The notes beneath the pieces were generated by a model. The model did no database searches. It had not been told where the DNA came from and saw nothing but the letters and a program-made list of their open reading frames with translations. From contig JAVUNC010000004.1 in the NCBI GenBank assembly GCA_032173965.1, positions 2,494,501-2,558,500 on the forward strand: DNA of 64,000 nt, read 5' to 3'. A program made the translations under genes and the position numbers. Shown here piece by piece: positions 32,257 to 44,085 of this stretch. This DNA is from Sitta carolinensis. Its lineage: Eukaryota; Chordata; Aves; Passeriformes; Sittidae. Position 1 is the first letter of the stretch. The number at the start of each line of letters is the position of its first letter.

Positions 32257-32502
32257 TGCTCCTTATTTCAGACAGAATCTGAAAAATTTCACAGGAGCTG
32301 GTGGATTGGAGCAGCAGGATCCAGGACAGAGTTCTGTGCACAGCCTGGGACCCTCTGACATTTTTTTGAGTCAAACACTCCTTGGGCCTCAGTTTCTCTT
32401 CAAATACTTAAAGTTAAGTATTCACAAGTTCCTGGCCTTCAGTGTACAATGTCTGTATGGTTTTCATGACTACACAAATAGCTGTGAATGAATGAGGCAG
32501 TT

Positions 32503-32778
32503 CATGGAATCACAGAATATCCTGAATTGGAAAGGACTCACAAGGACTGTTGAGTGCAGCTCCTGGCCCTGCACAGACACCCTAACAATCCCACCCTGTG
32601 TATCCCTGAGAGCATTGTCCAAATGCTCCTGGAGCTCTGGCAGCCTTGGGAACGTCCCCATTCCCTGGGGAGCTGCTCCAGAGCCTGACACCCTCTGGGG
32701 GAAGAACCTTTCCCTGATATCCAACCCAAACCTCTTTGGCACATTTCCAGCTGTTCCCTGGGTCCTGTCCCTGGTTAC
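32503..32778 (-). mobile_element. CR1 LINE, 3' fragment, older subfamily
   Basis: The plus strand reads 'tcacagaatatcctgaattg', 'ccaaatgctcctggagctct', 'gcagccttgggaacgtcccc' and 'gggggaagaacctttccctg', the complement of the copies at 19983 and 47815. Confidence 0.92.
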
Positions 32779-32937
32779 CAGAAGAGATGAGTGCCTGCCA
32801 TTGTAGCAGAGTATTAATTTTGTGGAGATCTAAATTACCCAAATCCTTTATCCCAGTCATTATGAGGAAAAATAATAAATTTACTAAAAAGGTGGAACAC
32901 ATTCTGCTGTTTTTTTAATAAATCATGAGGGTTTAGG

Positions 32938-32998
32938 ACATATCCCTGCCCATAGGACCGGGTGATTTTTAAGGTTCTTTCCAAGCCAATGGTACCAT
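32938..32998 (+). mobile_element. CR1 LINE tail remnant
   Basis: 60 bp of terminal block ('acatatccctgcccatagga', 'tttaaggttctttccaagcc'). The tail repeat is degraded. Confidence 0.5.
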
Positions 32999-34067
32999 TT
33001 TCTGTCTTAGTGACAGTGCCCTGAGAAGTCTTTTGAACTCAAGCAACACCCACCACTCTGTACCTGCAGTGAAGGTCTCCACAAGTGATGTTTTCTTGAA
33101 AAACTTCCTAAATAAAAGAGGGATCTGATGACTGACCATCTGATCAGTCATGGTTCCTGGAATCTAAATCATAATTTCAGCCAATATTCCTGCTTGGAAA
33201 AGTCCATCAGCACATCCAACCTGTGGCCTGTTATGAAAGGCAGTGAAAAAAGGGTTAAGATATCACCAGCAGTCTTTCACTTTTCCTTCCCTCCTCTTCC
33301 AAACCTTCCACATGGTTCTAAAATTTCTTGAGCCCTAAAATATTGCTTTAATGTGGTGGTTTCTTCAGGCGACGTGCTGGAAATATCCTCGTTGGCGAAG
33401 GAATCATGGATAGTGACAAGTCCAATTAAATCAGTTGCTTTCAGTAATGGAAGGTGCAGGAACATAGACATAGGAAAGTGTGGAAATGTCAGCCCACAAG
33501 ATGCATTCCCAATGTATTTAGTTCTTGTAAAGAGGAAAGTAAGTGCATATTCCAGCACTTGGGATAATAGGAGGCTCATTCTTCTCATCTCCCAGAACTG
33601 TGGGGAAGGTGCATTTGGAGCAATATCCATTTGTTAATAGTAAATTAATCTGTTCAAATGGAATCATCACAGAACTGACATGTCTCTGTCTCAGCCTGGG
33701 GCACCCTGAGAGAGTCAGATGGCTTTTCTGTGGTGCCTAACACATGCCAAACACTCAGGAACACTCCTTTCCAGCAGCATCTCCTCCAGGATCTGTAAAC
33801 CTGCACAGAACTGATGTTTTGGGCCAAAGAAGAGGAGCACTTCAATTTGATTACTTAAACACTCATCTTACCTGGCTTTAGCTCTTTAAGAGTAATGGCC
33901 TTAACCTAAACATTCTGTTATCCATGGAAAGACAGCAGCTCCTCCTGGGAATGATCCAACATATCCCAGGATCGCTCTGGAGTCAGTCTAACTCAATGGC
34001 AAATTCCCCCCACCTTTCTGCTGAACCTAAAAAATTAACTAGAACTACCTGCCTGCAATTCCCGTGT
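32999..34067. other. Single-copy DNA, no gene seen
   Basis: A possible CR1 scrap (33,195-33,230) is too short to call. A 117-codon minus-strand frame and a 94-codon plus-strand frame overlap at 33,277-33,637 and neither has a domain. Confidence 0.4.
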
Positions 34068-34206
34068 CCCTGGAAGTGTCCAAGGCCAGGTTGTGCAAGG
34101 CTTGGAGCAACCTGAAGTGGTGGGAGGTGTCCCTGACCATGACAGGAGTTGGAACTAGATTTAAGGTCCCTTCCAACCAATCCACTTGGAATTCCATGAT
34201 CCTATG
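34068..34206 (+). mobile_element. CR1 LINE, 3' end fragment
   Basis: Plus-strand terminus from 'ccctggaagtgtccaaggcc' to 'ccatgatcctatgac'. Confidence 0.9.
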
Positions 34207-37139
34207 ACTATATTTTAAATGAATCTACTGAAATAGATGCTACCTCCCTTTTTTTTTTTGTTCCAGAAATGACACACTGGGTCTTTCTTCTGCCAGGATC
34301 CAACAGATGCATTTGAATTTTTTTTTTTTTTTTCGCTGATTTTCAAGAGGCTGAGCTCTTTTCAGTTGAACATTTGGCCTCAGGAGATCACTTTATATTC
34401 CAAGTCAGGACCGGATGTCCGTGGTGGCAATGCTTCATTCAGAGGTTTAAGCTTCCAATCAAGTGGATTGACCCATCTTCATGCCTAGAACTCTGAATTA
34501 CTCTTCAGAAGTGCCTGGGGCCAAGTTAGTATTGATCTGTTGAAGAGCCAAGCAGAGTTTTGGGCACATGGAAAGTCATTCTCCACACTATTAAAATGAT
34601 ATCAGGATTCCTGGTGTAGTCACACCGATTTGGACCTGGGCAGTGGTTAGAAAACTACTAGGAGCTATTCCCAGTTGGCTCTTTGATGCAACCAGTAGGT
34701 TTGGCAAGGAAAAAAGTTCAGCTGTGCCACCTTTTTTGGGTCTCAGGGGCAGCAAATGGGAGCTGGCCCATTTTTTACCAGTCTAGGTGGTGGCTGGAGT
34801 CTCTTGATTGAAGTGTGCTTAGTTGAAGTGCTCTGAGTTCATGCCAGGCACCTGCATTTTAGGTGTTTTAAAATCTAAACAGGGACCTGGAGCAGCCCAA
34901 CGTTTGCTTGGTTTGCTCAGAACTGGGCAAGAACCCAGAATCCGCTTTTGGAACTCCCTGCATTTTTATATTCTCATATTTCAGTAGCTACTACAAGCCC
35001 CAAACCCACTTAGGCCAAGTGTTTGCTGTCACACAGCACAAGATTGTCCAAACCCACTTCTGATTCCTGCATGAGATGAGAGTTAGGAAGTATTTTCAAG
35101 GAACAGATGGTGGGAATGCAGCATAACAAAGAGATCCATTAGTGGAGGTATTCAGTGAATTTCCTCCAGTGCCTCCTCTCCCAGAGGTCTCACAAAAGGT
35201 GGCTTAGGCTGAAAACTACTCCTAAAACTCAAGAAAATAACTTCAGTTAGGGCTTGAGGGTGGTGAGGCTCAAGCTGAGAGAAGTGACTTTACTGCAGCT
35301 CCAGAAAAACTAGTGGTGGATATTGATGCCCAAATTGCTTCCAAAATGGCTCTGAACAGGGAAAATTACCCATGTTGAGCTTCAGGCTGGCACATTCAAC
35401 CTACTCACAGGCAAAGTAGGTGTTTTAAAGCCATCAACACAAACCCAGCGTTTTTCTGGTGGCTGATGTGTCACGTCTCTCCTCATTCATACTGGGAAGC
35501 TCAGCCCCTGCTAATCCTTTCACCTGCCAGCTGTGTTTGAGGATTAGCAAAAAATCTGTTTCCCCTTGTCCAAGGTCTCAGAGACGCTTCATCAGAATTG
35601 AATTCCAGCTATCCAATGCTCTTAAACCTCACAGAAACACTTGAAAACAGTTCCTCTTTTAGAAAAGCAAGGATGGAGGATTAGATCATGTTCTGTGATT
35701 TGCATTTATCAGTAAATGCGTTTACGGGCAAATCTTGTGGTTTCTTCTTTGTGCCTAAGCTGAAGGTCAGCCACCAAGAATGCTCAGCAGCTGTCAGGGA
35801 GAAAAGGAAAAAGGGACTACAAGAAATAGCACCTGGCAAAAATTGCTCTCATTTTGGGAGCAGTTCTGGACTTTCTAGGTGGGCTCAGACAATGAGAATC
35901 CAACTTCTTCAGCATTCTGGATGATAAATCTGTTTTTGACTGTTAATCTCTTTGATGTCTCTCTGTTAAAGAACTTTTTATAGAGAAAAAAATATGAAAG
36001 TCAATGTATTTTCACAGTATTGTTGCCATCAGTGATGGAATTATCCACAAAAGATCAAACATCATATTTTTCTTCCAGTTCTGTAAATAACTATGAGCTT
36101 TTAAAGCCCAAAGAAATGTATCAACCAAAATATTTGAGATATAAATATTAGTGTCCATTACCCCTGTACTGTTATTTATAAGAAACCGAGACGCACAGGA
36201 ATGGTAGGTGGATTAATTGAAGAAAAAACTTTTTTAAAGAGAAAGGCACAATGAGCAACCCTGTGCTTGGTGTGGTGCCCAAGTTAATGCATGGAGCACT
36301 CTCAGACTGTTGTCATCCGAATTATGTCATTTTGAAAGGAAGTGCTGCAGAGGATGGAATTGGTAGGAAGTTCATTTCCATCCTGATATAAATGGCCTTG
36401 TCCATTTTGTGAAACAGAAAAAAAGAAAAGCACCTCAGAATTAATTCTATGTCTGTATATAGGCCATTTATAGGACCAAAATAGATAAAACTTGGGCAGA
36501 GGAAGCTGCTGAGGTCAGATTTAGCCATGGGAGTGATGTCACTGAGAAGCAGTTGGTAGAAATGTTCATAAAAATGATGGAGGATCACTGAAGGACAAAA
36601 GCTGGCAAGAACTTTTCTCATGTGCATTTTCATGCCTCAGTGCAACCTCTCTCAGCCTGGGCAGCATCTCCAGACTAAAAACATTCCTTTCTCCACACAA
36701 CAGAGAAAAGCCATTCATTCATTTCCCTCTGAGAGTCTCATAAGATGCTGTCTGTGGGAGGGTGGAATTCAGGAAATGTTCAACTCCTGTGCTGGGAACG
36801 GGGACTGAATTCCACCTCGGAAGTTCTGTGCTCTTTGTACCTGACAGGACTTGACCTTCTCCACGAAAATAGCATTGATGTCATGTAGAGCTTGCTGAGA
36901 CAAAGACAAGTTGTGGAGTCAATATCCTGGAAAAATAGCAGGAATCCAATAAAAACGTGATTTAGTCAGTGAGCTGCTGCCTTATGTCTGATCTGAAGGT
37001 AACAGACATGGCAGCAGGGGGGTGCTGAGGAGAAACAGGCAAAGGATCTTGGAATTTCTTGTGATCTTGAGACAGTCATTGATACCCTTTATTCAATTCT
37101 GGATCCATTCGGAAGTGAAAGTCCTGGGAATTAGATAGA
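34207..37139. other. Long repeat-poor single-copy stretch
   Basis: Almost 3 kb without a recognised CR1 or LTR. It contains T runs at 34,249-34,259 and 34,319-34,333. Open frames are short and domain-free. It could hold ancient, unrecognisable repeats or intronic sequence. Confidence 0.4.
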
Positions 37140-37304
37140 ATCAAATATTAAAGGGTGGGTTTGGATTAACTCTGAGGAAGGAATTGTTCCCTGTGAGGGT
37201 GGGGAGGCCTGGGCACAGGGTGCCCAGAGAAGTTGTGACTGCACCTGGATCCCTGGAAGTATCCAAGGCCAGGTTAGATGGGGCTTGGAGCAACCTGGGA
37301 TAGT
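37140..37304 (+). mobile_element. CR1 LINE, 3' fragment lacking its tail
   Basis: Plus-strand blocks 'gtgagggtggggaggcctgg', 'ctggatccctggaagtatcc' and 'gcttggagcaacctgggata'. It ends before the terminal repeat. Confidence 0.9.
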
Positions 37305-37334
37305 AAAATTGAATAAATCTGAATATTAGGATTG

Positions 37335-37450
37335 TAGAAACTCAGATAATTTAGACTGGAAGAACCTCTGGAGGTCTCTGGTCCAAGCCTGTGCTTAAAG
37401 CAGGTCCAGCACAGCTCAGGTTGCTCACGGCAGTGTCCTGGTGAATTTTT
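37335..37450 (-). mobile_element. CR1 LINE tail remnant, older subfamily
   Basis: The plus strand shows 'agactggaagaacctctgga', 'ggtctctggtccaagcctgt' and 'cagctcaggttgctcacggc', recognisable as an old CR1 minus-strand end. Confidence 0.72.
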
Positions 37451-39431
37451 AATGAGTGAAATGCTTTTCTGTGTTACAGCTTGTGCTTCTCACCCCTCCA
37501 CTCTGCACCTCTAAAGGAGTCTGGGTTTGTCTTCTGCACCCCCTCTTTAGTAATCTAAGAAAGCAGTATGATCTCCATCAGCATTCCCTTCCTTGGAGGA
37601 ACCCCATTCTCAGCTCCTCCTTAGTTTGATGTGTCCCAAACCCCCAACAATCTCAGTGATCCTCAAGGCAAGGATGAAATGATGCATTTGTTTGGAATTT
37701 TTACCAGGACATTGGGCACCTTTCTCAAGAACCTGTGTCTGAATTCCTGAATCCCTGTTTCTGTGACAATGCTATGGACTGTCCAGGAAGGTTGTGCACC
37801 ATGGCTGAGTCTCACAGTACAGAGAAATTGTTGATGGGGACATGCAAGAAACCATGTCAAAAGACTCCTCATGCTTAAAAAACCCCACCATTTTTCTTGG
37901 TTTTTTTGCTGATTTTCATTTTAATTTGAATTGGTTCCTTGGTGTGGTTCAGAAAAGAGTTGTTTATCCATTCTTCCTGGAGATGTTTTCAAGTTTTCCT
38001 TGAAAAACTGAAACACCTGCTGCCTGTCACACCTTCCTAGAGGCAATAATATTCTTGAAGTGAAATAAACTCATCAATTTAGTGAGAGAAAGGAGGAATT
38101 CACAGCCAGGAACCCGGGGCTGGTCAGATATGTTCAGTGCACGTGTGTGTGTGTGTGTGTGTATTCTGTATATCCAGTGTATTCTCTAATACTCTAATAA
38201 TGCTCTAATAATTCTCTGTGAGTTCTTGGTTGAGCTATTCTGGGGAGGGAGGTGGAAAGGAGGGGGGAAGTTATTGAAACGTTTGCATTTTGAAGTTACA
38301 CTTTTCCAGAAATGAAATGGAATTTCTGATCTTTCCATTGTGAAACCGTTTCTGAGGAAATCACATTTTGCTGTGTCTTTACCTTGTTTTTCTCCACATT
38401 TTGACCTGTAATATAATAAAAGATGTAGTTCTTCACTACATTTCATTATTTCATGGCCATCTCTTATTTTCTTGTTATCGTTTTTGATGGTAAGGGAGGC
38501 AAAAAGACAGGGATAAAAAGCATTACAGAGGTGAACATAATTGTGATGCACAGAGAACACCAGAAGAACCCTAATTCAGAGTACAAAAATGGTGATTTCT
38601 TAGGAAAATGAGAATATTTCATAAAAATGTGGCTTTTCCACTGAAGTTTTCATTTCCAGGCAAAATTCATTTTTTCAGAAGAAAATTTAATGGCTTCCAC
38701 ATTTCTGTTCAGTGATGCTGTTGCTCTAAAAGCCCTTTGTTGATGGTTGCTATAGAAAACCTTTAGAAGAACAGGTGGGTACATATAGGAAGCTTTTAGC
38801 CAAGAGCTTTTTCAAAATTATTTTCCTTTTACATTAACGCCTGATCTTGACAAAATAGATTTACAAATGGCCACGTCCTAAATCTCCCTTTAATTAGGGC
38901 AACTCAGAAACACTTCCTGAGCATCCCTGAGAGTTTGCTGGTCTGCAAGTGAGCAAATCTCTCTGCTGTGTATTTATTTTATGGTTTTATTTCCCATGGG
39001 CACTGCAATTATTTATTTATATTTGGCTTGAACATCTCCCCCCTGAAGGTGACATAAAGCCCAGTTTTAAATGTTTTTCTTTAACAGTCCAGCTCGTGCC
39101 CCAAGCAGGGTTTGGCTCACTGAGCACAAGATCCTTTCACATCCCTCCAGCAAAATCTTCCATCAGGAAGTCGTGAGCCCTGAGAGAACTTTGAGAGAAC
39201 TTACTACATTATTAATAAACTGGCTGATTAAAGGACACACTTTCCTCTGTCTTTTCCTAAACTGGTTTTGTTCGTGGTATTTTAATCTGGGCACATTTTG
39301 TAATTAAGACATTTTGATTCCGTATCTATTAACAGTGATAAAGAACCAAAATCATATTAAAAAATTGAAATAAAAGTGGAGAAAGGCCTGAGTACAGTAG
39401 ACTCAGAGAGCCCAGTGCCCTGCTATTTTCC
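37451..39431. other. Single-copy DNA, no gene seen
   Basis: No repeat apart from a (GT)10 run at 38,143-38,162. AT-rich throughout. Frames are short. Confidence 0.45.
38143..38162. repeat. (GT)10 microsatellite
   Basis: Perfect dinucleotide run on the plus strand. Confidence 0.96.
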
Positions 39432-39602
39432 ATACAGAATAGAATTCAGGTTGGAAGACACCTCCAAGTCCAACCTGTGACCAGCTGCCAAGGCCACCAC
39501 TGCCCCGTGTCCCCAAGTGCCACATCCACACAGCTTTTAAATCCCTGCAGGGATGGGGACTCCAGCAAGGCCCTGGGCAGCTGTGCCAGGGCCTGACCAC
39601 AA
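39432..39602 (-). mobile_element. CR1 LINE, 3' fragment, older subfamily
   Basis: The plus strand shows 'ttcaggttggaagacacctc', 'tgccaaggccaccactgccc', 'aaatccctgcagggatgggg' and 'gccctgggcagctgtgccag'. Confidence 0.9.
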
Positions 39603-40162
39603 TGTAAAGGTCCAAAGGAAATAAATCAAATTTGTGCACTTGTGCACAGGAATTCCCGGAGCCATTTGTTTACACATTTCTCTGCACTATGCAGAGATTT
39701 GACCGGATTCTGCCTTATTAGACAAAGACAAAAGGTTTAATTGAGGAAAAGAGGCTTTAATTATGTTCAGCATATGCAGTGGGTGTTGGCAATGCCCTTT
39801 GGATAAAAACAAAGCCCACAGGAGCTGAGCTGACACCAGGCAGGATCGCTGACTTCCAGCTGCACTGAGCTGAGCCCAGTTGTGAGCCAAGCCCAGCAGA
39901 GCTGGATCCCACAAACCCCCACCACTTTAACGTGCTCCAACTGGAGCCTAATGAATACATCTCGATTAGGAACCCAAATGCAGCCAGGACATGGGCTCGG
40001 ATGTTGGCCTAGGGATTTTAATAAAGCCTCTGACACAGTTTTGTTCAGATTAATGGGGCCTTTCCCGGAGGGGGCTGGGGCCAGGTAACAAACTGACATT
40101 TGGATGTGGCCTCCTGCTTTGGAGAATGTGTTTTGCATGCCCTTAAACAGAACCAGGACAGT
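39603..40162. other. Single-copy DNA with a possible RT remnant
   Basis: At 40,012-40,047 the plus strand encodes RDFNKASDTVLF, close to the CR1 reverse-transcriptase motif LDFSKAFDTVSH. This is 115 bp upstream of a plus-strand CR1 end, so it could be part of the same old insertion. Twelve residues are too few for a firm call. Confidence 0.35.
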
Positions 40163-40300
40163 TGTCCCATCCCTGAAAGTGTCCAAGGCCAGATTGGACA
40201 GGTCTTGGAGCAATCTGGGATAGTGGAACCCCCCCCATAGCAGGGGATGGGCTTTAAAGTGCTTCGCAAGCCAAAATAGTTTTGGGATTGATTCTGTGAT
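40163..40300 (+). mobile_element. CR1 LINE, 3' end fragment
   Basis: The plus strand shows 'tgaaagtgtccaaggccaga', 'ttggagcaatctgggatagt' and a tail TTGGGATTGATTCTGTGATC. Confidence 0.88.
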
Positions 40301-40764
40301 CTTTAGACCAGAGACCAGTCCTTTATCTATTACAGAAACCCTCCAATGGAGCTTAGGGGCGGATATATAAAATTAATCATCATCATAATAAAAACATAAT
40401 GTTCCACATTAACCCAACACTTCAATAAAGGAAGTTTCTAAATCTACGGACAAAATGTTTCATGCTGACACTTCTGTGTTCCTAAGCATCTATTACAGAG
40501 TCTTAACATGTCCTTTTGTAGTGGATTTGTGGCTCAGTAGCTGCAGAAAGGAAACATTGATGTTGTCAAATACCTGCCCAGAGGTGCACAAATAGATTAG
40601 CTCCAAGCAAGAATTGGCTGCTCAGAGGTTATATGGGAATGTGGGTCTGGGTAAATGATATGGGAATGTATTGAGGTAGAAAGTAAGGAATGTGACTTAA
40701 AATGGGTGGGAGAGTGACTAAATACTGGAGGTTTGGGGCAAATATCAAAGATGGGCCTGATGGA
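40301..40764. other. Single-copy AT-rich DNA
   Basis: No recognised element. Confidence 0.5.
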
Positions 40765-41246
40765 GCCACTACAGAGGAGGCCATGGAGATGCTGAAAGGG
40801 CTGGAGCCAGGCTGGGAGAGCTGGGGGGGCTCACCTGGAGAAGAGAAGGATCCAGGGAGAGCTCAGAGCCCCTTGCAGAGCCTAAAGGGGCTCCAGGAGA
40901 GCTGGAGAGGGACTGGGGACAAGGCATGGAGGGACAGGACACAGGGAATGGCTTCCCACTGCCAGAGGGCAGGGAGAGATGGGATATTGGTAGGGAATTG
41001 TTCCCTGTGAGGGTGGGGAGGCCCTGGCACAGGGTGCCCAGAGAATCTGTGGCTGCCCCTGGATCCCTGGCAGTGTCCAAGGTCAGGCTGGATGGGGCTA
41101 GGATCAGCCTGGGATAGTGGAAGGTGTCCCTGCCCACAGCAGGGTGTGGAATGGGATGAGCTTTAGAGTCTCTTCCCACCCAAACCATTCTGTGATTCTG
41201 TGACTCTGTGACTCTGTGATTCTGTGGGTCTGTGGTTCTGTGCTGT
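40765..41246 (+). mobile_element. CR1 LINE, longest 3' copy in the window
   Basis: About 480 bp on the plus strand. It runs from the end of ORF2 ('ctggagccaggctgggagag') through all 3' blocks to a terminal repeat of seven or more (A/T)TTCTGTG-like units (41,190-41,246). It matches the other young copies closely, so it is probably among the more recent insertions. Confidence 0.96.
41190..41246. repeat. CR1-tail repeat, ATTCTGTG units
   Basis: Seven 8-bp units with variants (GACTCTGT, GGTTCTGT), an extension of the CR1 3' terminal repeat. Confidence 0.92.
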
Positions 41247-43848
41247 TTCTGCTTTAATTGACATCTGATCGTGTCATATGCAGAAGAATTTATTCCACAG
41301 ACTTTAAGGAAGAGCTGTTAAATTTGTCCTTCCTACCTTTTGTCACCTGCACTGTGGCAAATCAGGGCAGGCCAACCTGCACCTACAGGAGATGCTGCTG
41401 GTCACAGATTAGACACTTCTGTGCCTATTTCTCCTTTCTGAGGAGCTGGTGTGAAATTGGTATTATGAAATGAATGATGAAGAACTCTCAAGTGGGTCAT
41501 AGCAGTGGCTCAGAACTTTGTGTAACCCCATCGAGGGCAGAAGCTGAATTCAGGTGTCACCTTGGCCCTGACACAGGGATAACTCCACCTTCAAGCATCG
41601 TGGCTTTCAGGTGGATTGCGGGGCATCTTTCAAGTGGATGGTGAGGGTTTTGTTTCATTCTGACTCACCACTGGCTCAAGAAAAGATTTATTTTTCTCTC
41701 CCTGATGTTGGTGCAATAAGCACCAAAAGAAGCCTCTGCTTTGTAGGTCACCCACCTGTTATTCTGCTATACAGCTTTTAAAGTGCTTTTTCACTGGTAG
41801 CTCTGTGATTTTCCAGCCTTTCATAAAAGGTGGGCTCTAGGTCTCCATGAGGGTCATCAGAAATGAGCACTGGGAGCTGGTCTGGTCGAACAGCTGGAGC
41901 TGGAAGTGGCTTTCACACCCCAGATAAATAAACCAACCCACAGAGATGTGAGCTCAAACCCACCCTGCCCTCCAGACTTCTGGAATTCAAAGGACATTTC
42001 CAGAATCCTTGTGTTGCTCCTGGATGTTCTGAAGCCCTTCCCAGACAGATGTGTAAAAAAAAGGAAAACATTTTAATCTTATGTTTCAGATCTATTTATT
42101 CGGTATTATTGTCTCTAATATTGCTGCAAAATGATACCATTAGCATGTGCCATCCCAAAGCAAACTCAGAGGAGAATAATATTCCAAAGCAGAGACACTT
42201 CTGGAGAGAAAGGGAACATTTTCTTTCCTAGGCCCCCTCCCCAAGCCCCTAGTATTCGTGGAGTCAGCTCTTTCTCTATCACCAAGGGGTTCCTATTCCT
42301 TTGCAATATGGCAAGCTGTTTCTTCCCTCTTAAATTCAGTTTCATCAGCAGTTGTGGCTCAGTGTGGGGCTTTTCAGAATTCCACTGATGTTTTTGCAGG
42401 TGATTACTTAGCACAGGACATTGGCGTTGCTGTGGACTCTCACAAATGTCTATTGGGACTGACAAAGGTGGAGCCCAACCTCCAGGGAAGGCTGGGTTAG
42501 ACATCCTTCTCATCCTATTTTTGCACTTTTTTGTTTATTCAATTGCCTGGTTTTCACTCTCTTTTTTTCTGTCTTCAGCACTGGTTTTCATTATCTGCCC
42601 TTAATCTCATTCTATTTTGTTTTGTGATGCCCTAATAATGAGCTTTTGTCATGTACAACGACTACATCTTGTTTTTTACCCCCCTCCCTTATATCATAAT
42701 ATCATCTGCTTGGGATGTTTTGAGAAAAATGCAACAAGCTATGATAAATCACCCTGTCAAGTTCCCCAGCAATTCAAGCTGTTGCTGAAGTTACAGATAA
42801 AACCCAGCGAGAGGCTTTGTGGGGAAGAAAGGTGGGGGAAGGAATTCGGTTCCTCAGCGCCTGCATCTCTCTGGTGCCTGTAATGAATCCACGGGTGGGA
42901 TGAAACGTGGGGATGTGTCAACCTTGCTGTTGTTCCTAATGAATCAAGGAGCTATTTTGAAGAGTTTCTCCGTCTCTCAGGAGCTGTTTCCATGTTTGCA
43001 ACGTGGAATTTTTCATGCGTTTTGAGCAGCTCTGCCTTTCCAACCTGCACCTGCAGTGCAGTAAAAAGTGTTTAGCTTTGTACAGGGCAGGTTAGCAGGT
43101 CCAAGGGTTGGGTGGAGCTGGCTGAGAACTTTCTGGAGCCCTTTGCAAAGGGTCTGAGGTTTTGCAGCAGGAGGTCGAGGCAAACGCTGATGGTTTCACA
43201 GGTGTTGTCGGTGTGTTTATTGTCAGGGATATTCGAGGTGAAAAAGCTTTTTCCTTTTCTCCTAAAGAGGCTCGGTGGCACAAGTACTCACAAGACATTC
43301 AGACCAGTTGGTCTGTGAATAACAGAAGTTTTAGAATTTCCCTTTGTGGTTCTTTCAGCCAAAAAGTGACTTCTGGCAGAGCAGGAACATCCTCCTTTCA
43401 TAGCTGCTGCACCTGCTCAGGAATAAAGAGCAACAGCATCCCTGGAGAGTGAAGGACTTTGCTTTCAGGTGAAAGGAAAAGGACATAGGAAGTCCAAATC
43501 CAAGAAGCAGGATGTGCTTCTTTTCTCTGAGAGCAGCCATCTTAAGCTGAAATAATTCCCTGAATTGCAGCTCCTCATAGCAGATGGGGCAGGAAACTGC
43601 CTGGATACTGAGCTGTACATAGCAATGAAAAGCAGAAGCAATCCGTGATTACAGAGAGAAGGAAGAGCAAAGTTTTAAAATAGTTCTACTCCCCATTCCC
43701 TCTCTCCCCCAGTGTAGCAATGCCTCAATAGTTTAACACATTAGTGGAAAAAAATAGCACCCAGGAAAGGCATCATCCGGAGGAACTGAGATACCATCAC
43801 TTATCTAGAAATTCTCTGTGCATCAGGAGTGGGAAATAAGCCCAGTGT
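41247..43848. other. Long repeat-poor single-copy stretch
   Basis: 2.6 kb without a recognised element. Open frames of 60-115 codons overlap on both strands (for example 42,166-42,513 minus and 42,131-42,388 plus), with no domains. Confidence 0.4.
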
Positions 43849-44085
43849 AAATCATGGAATGACAGAACGATTTGGGCTGGAAGGGACTTTAAAGTTCATC
43901 CAGGGCCAACCCTCTGCCATGGACAGGAAAAGCCTCCACAATCCCAGGTTACTCCAAGCTGGCCTTGGACACTTCCAGGGATGGCGTGGCCACAGCTTCT
44001 CTGTGCCAGGGCCTCCCCAGTTATACAGGAAAGGATTCCTTCCCAGTATCCCACCTAACTTTGCCCTCTGGCAGTGGAAATTAAT
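43849..44085 (-). mobile_element. CR1 LINE, 3' end fragment
   Basis: Minus-strand copy. The plus strand begins 'aatcatggaatgacagaacg' and includes 'ttactccaagctggccttgg' and 'ggattccttcccagtatccc'. The 155- and 135-codon frames are repeat-derived. Confidence 0.92.

Noticed and set aside
33129..33150. Inverted TGACTGA/TCAGTCA arms
   Set aside because: Seven-base arms with an 8-bp loop are expected by chance several times in this window.
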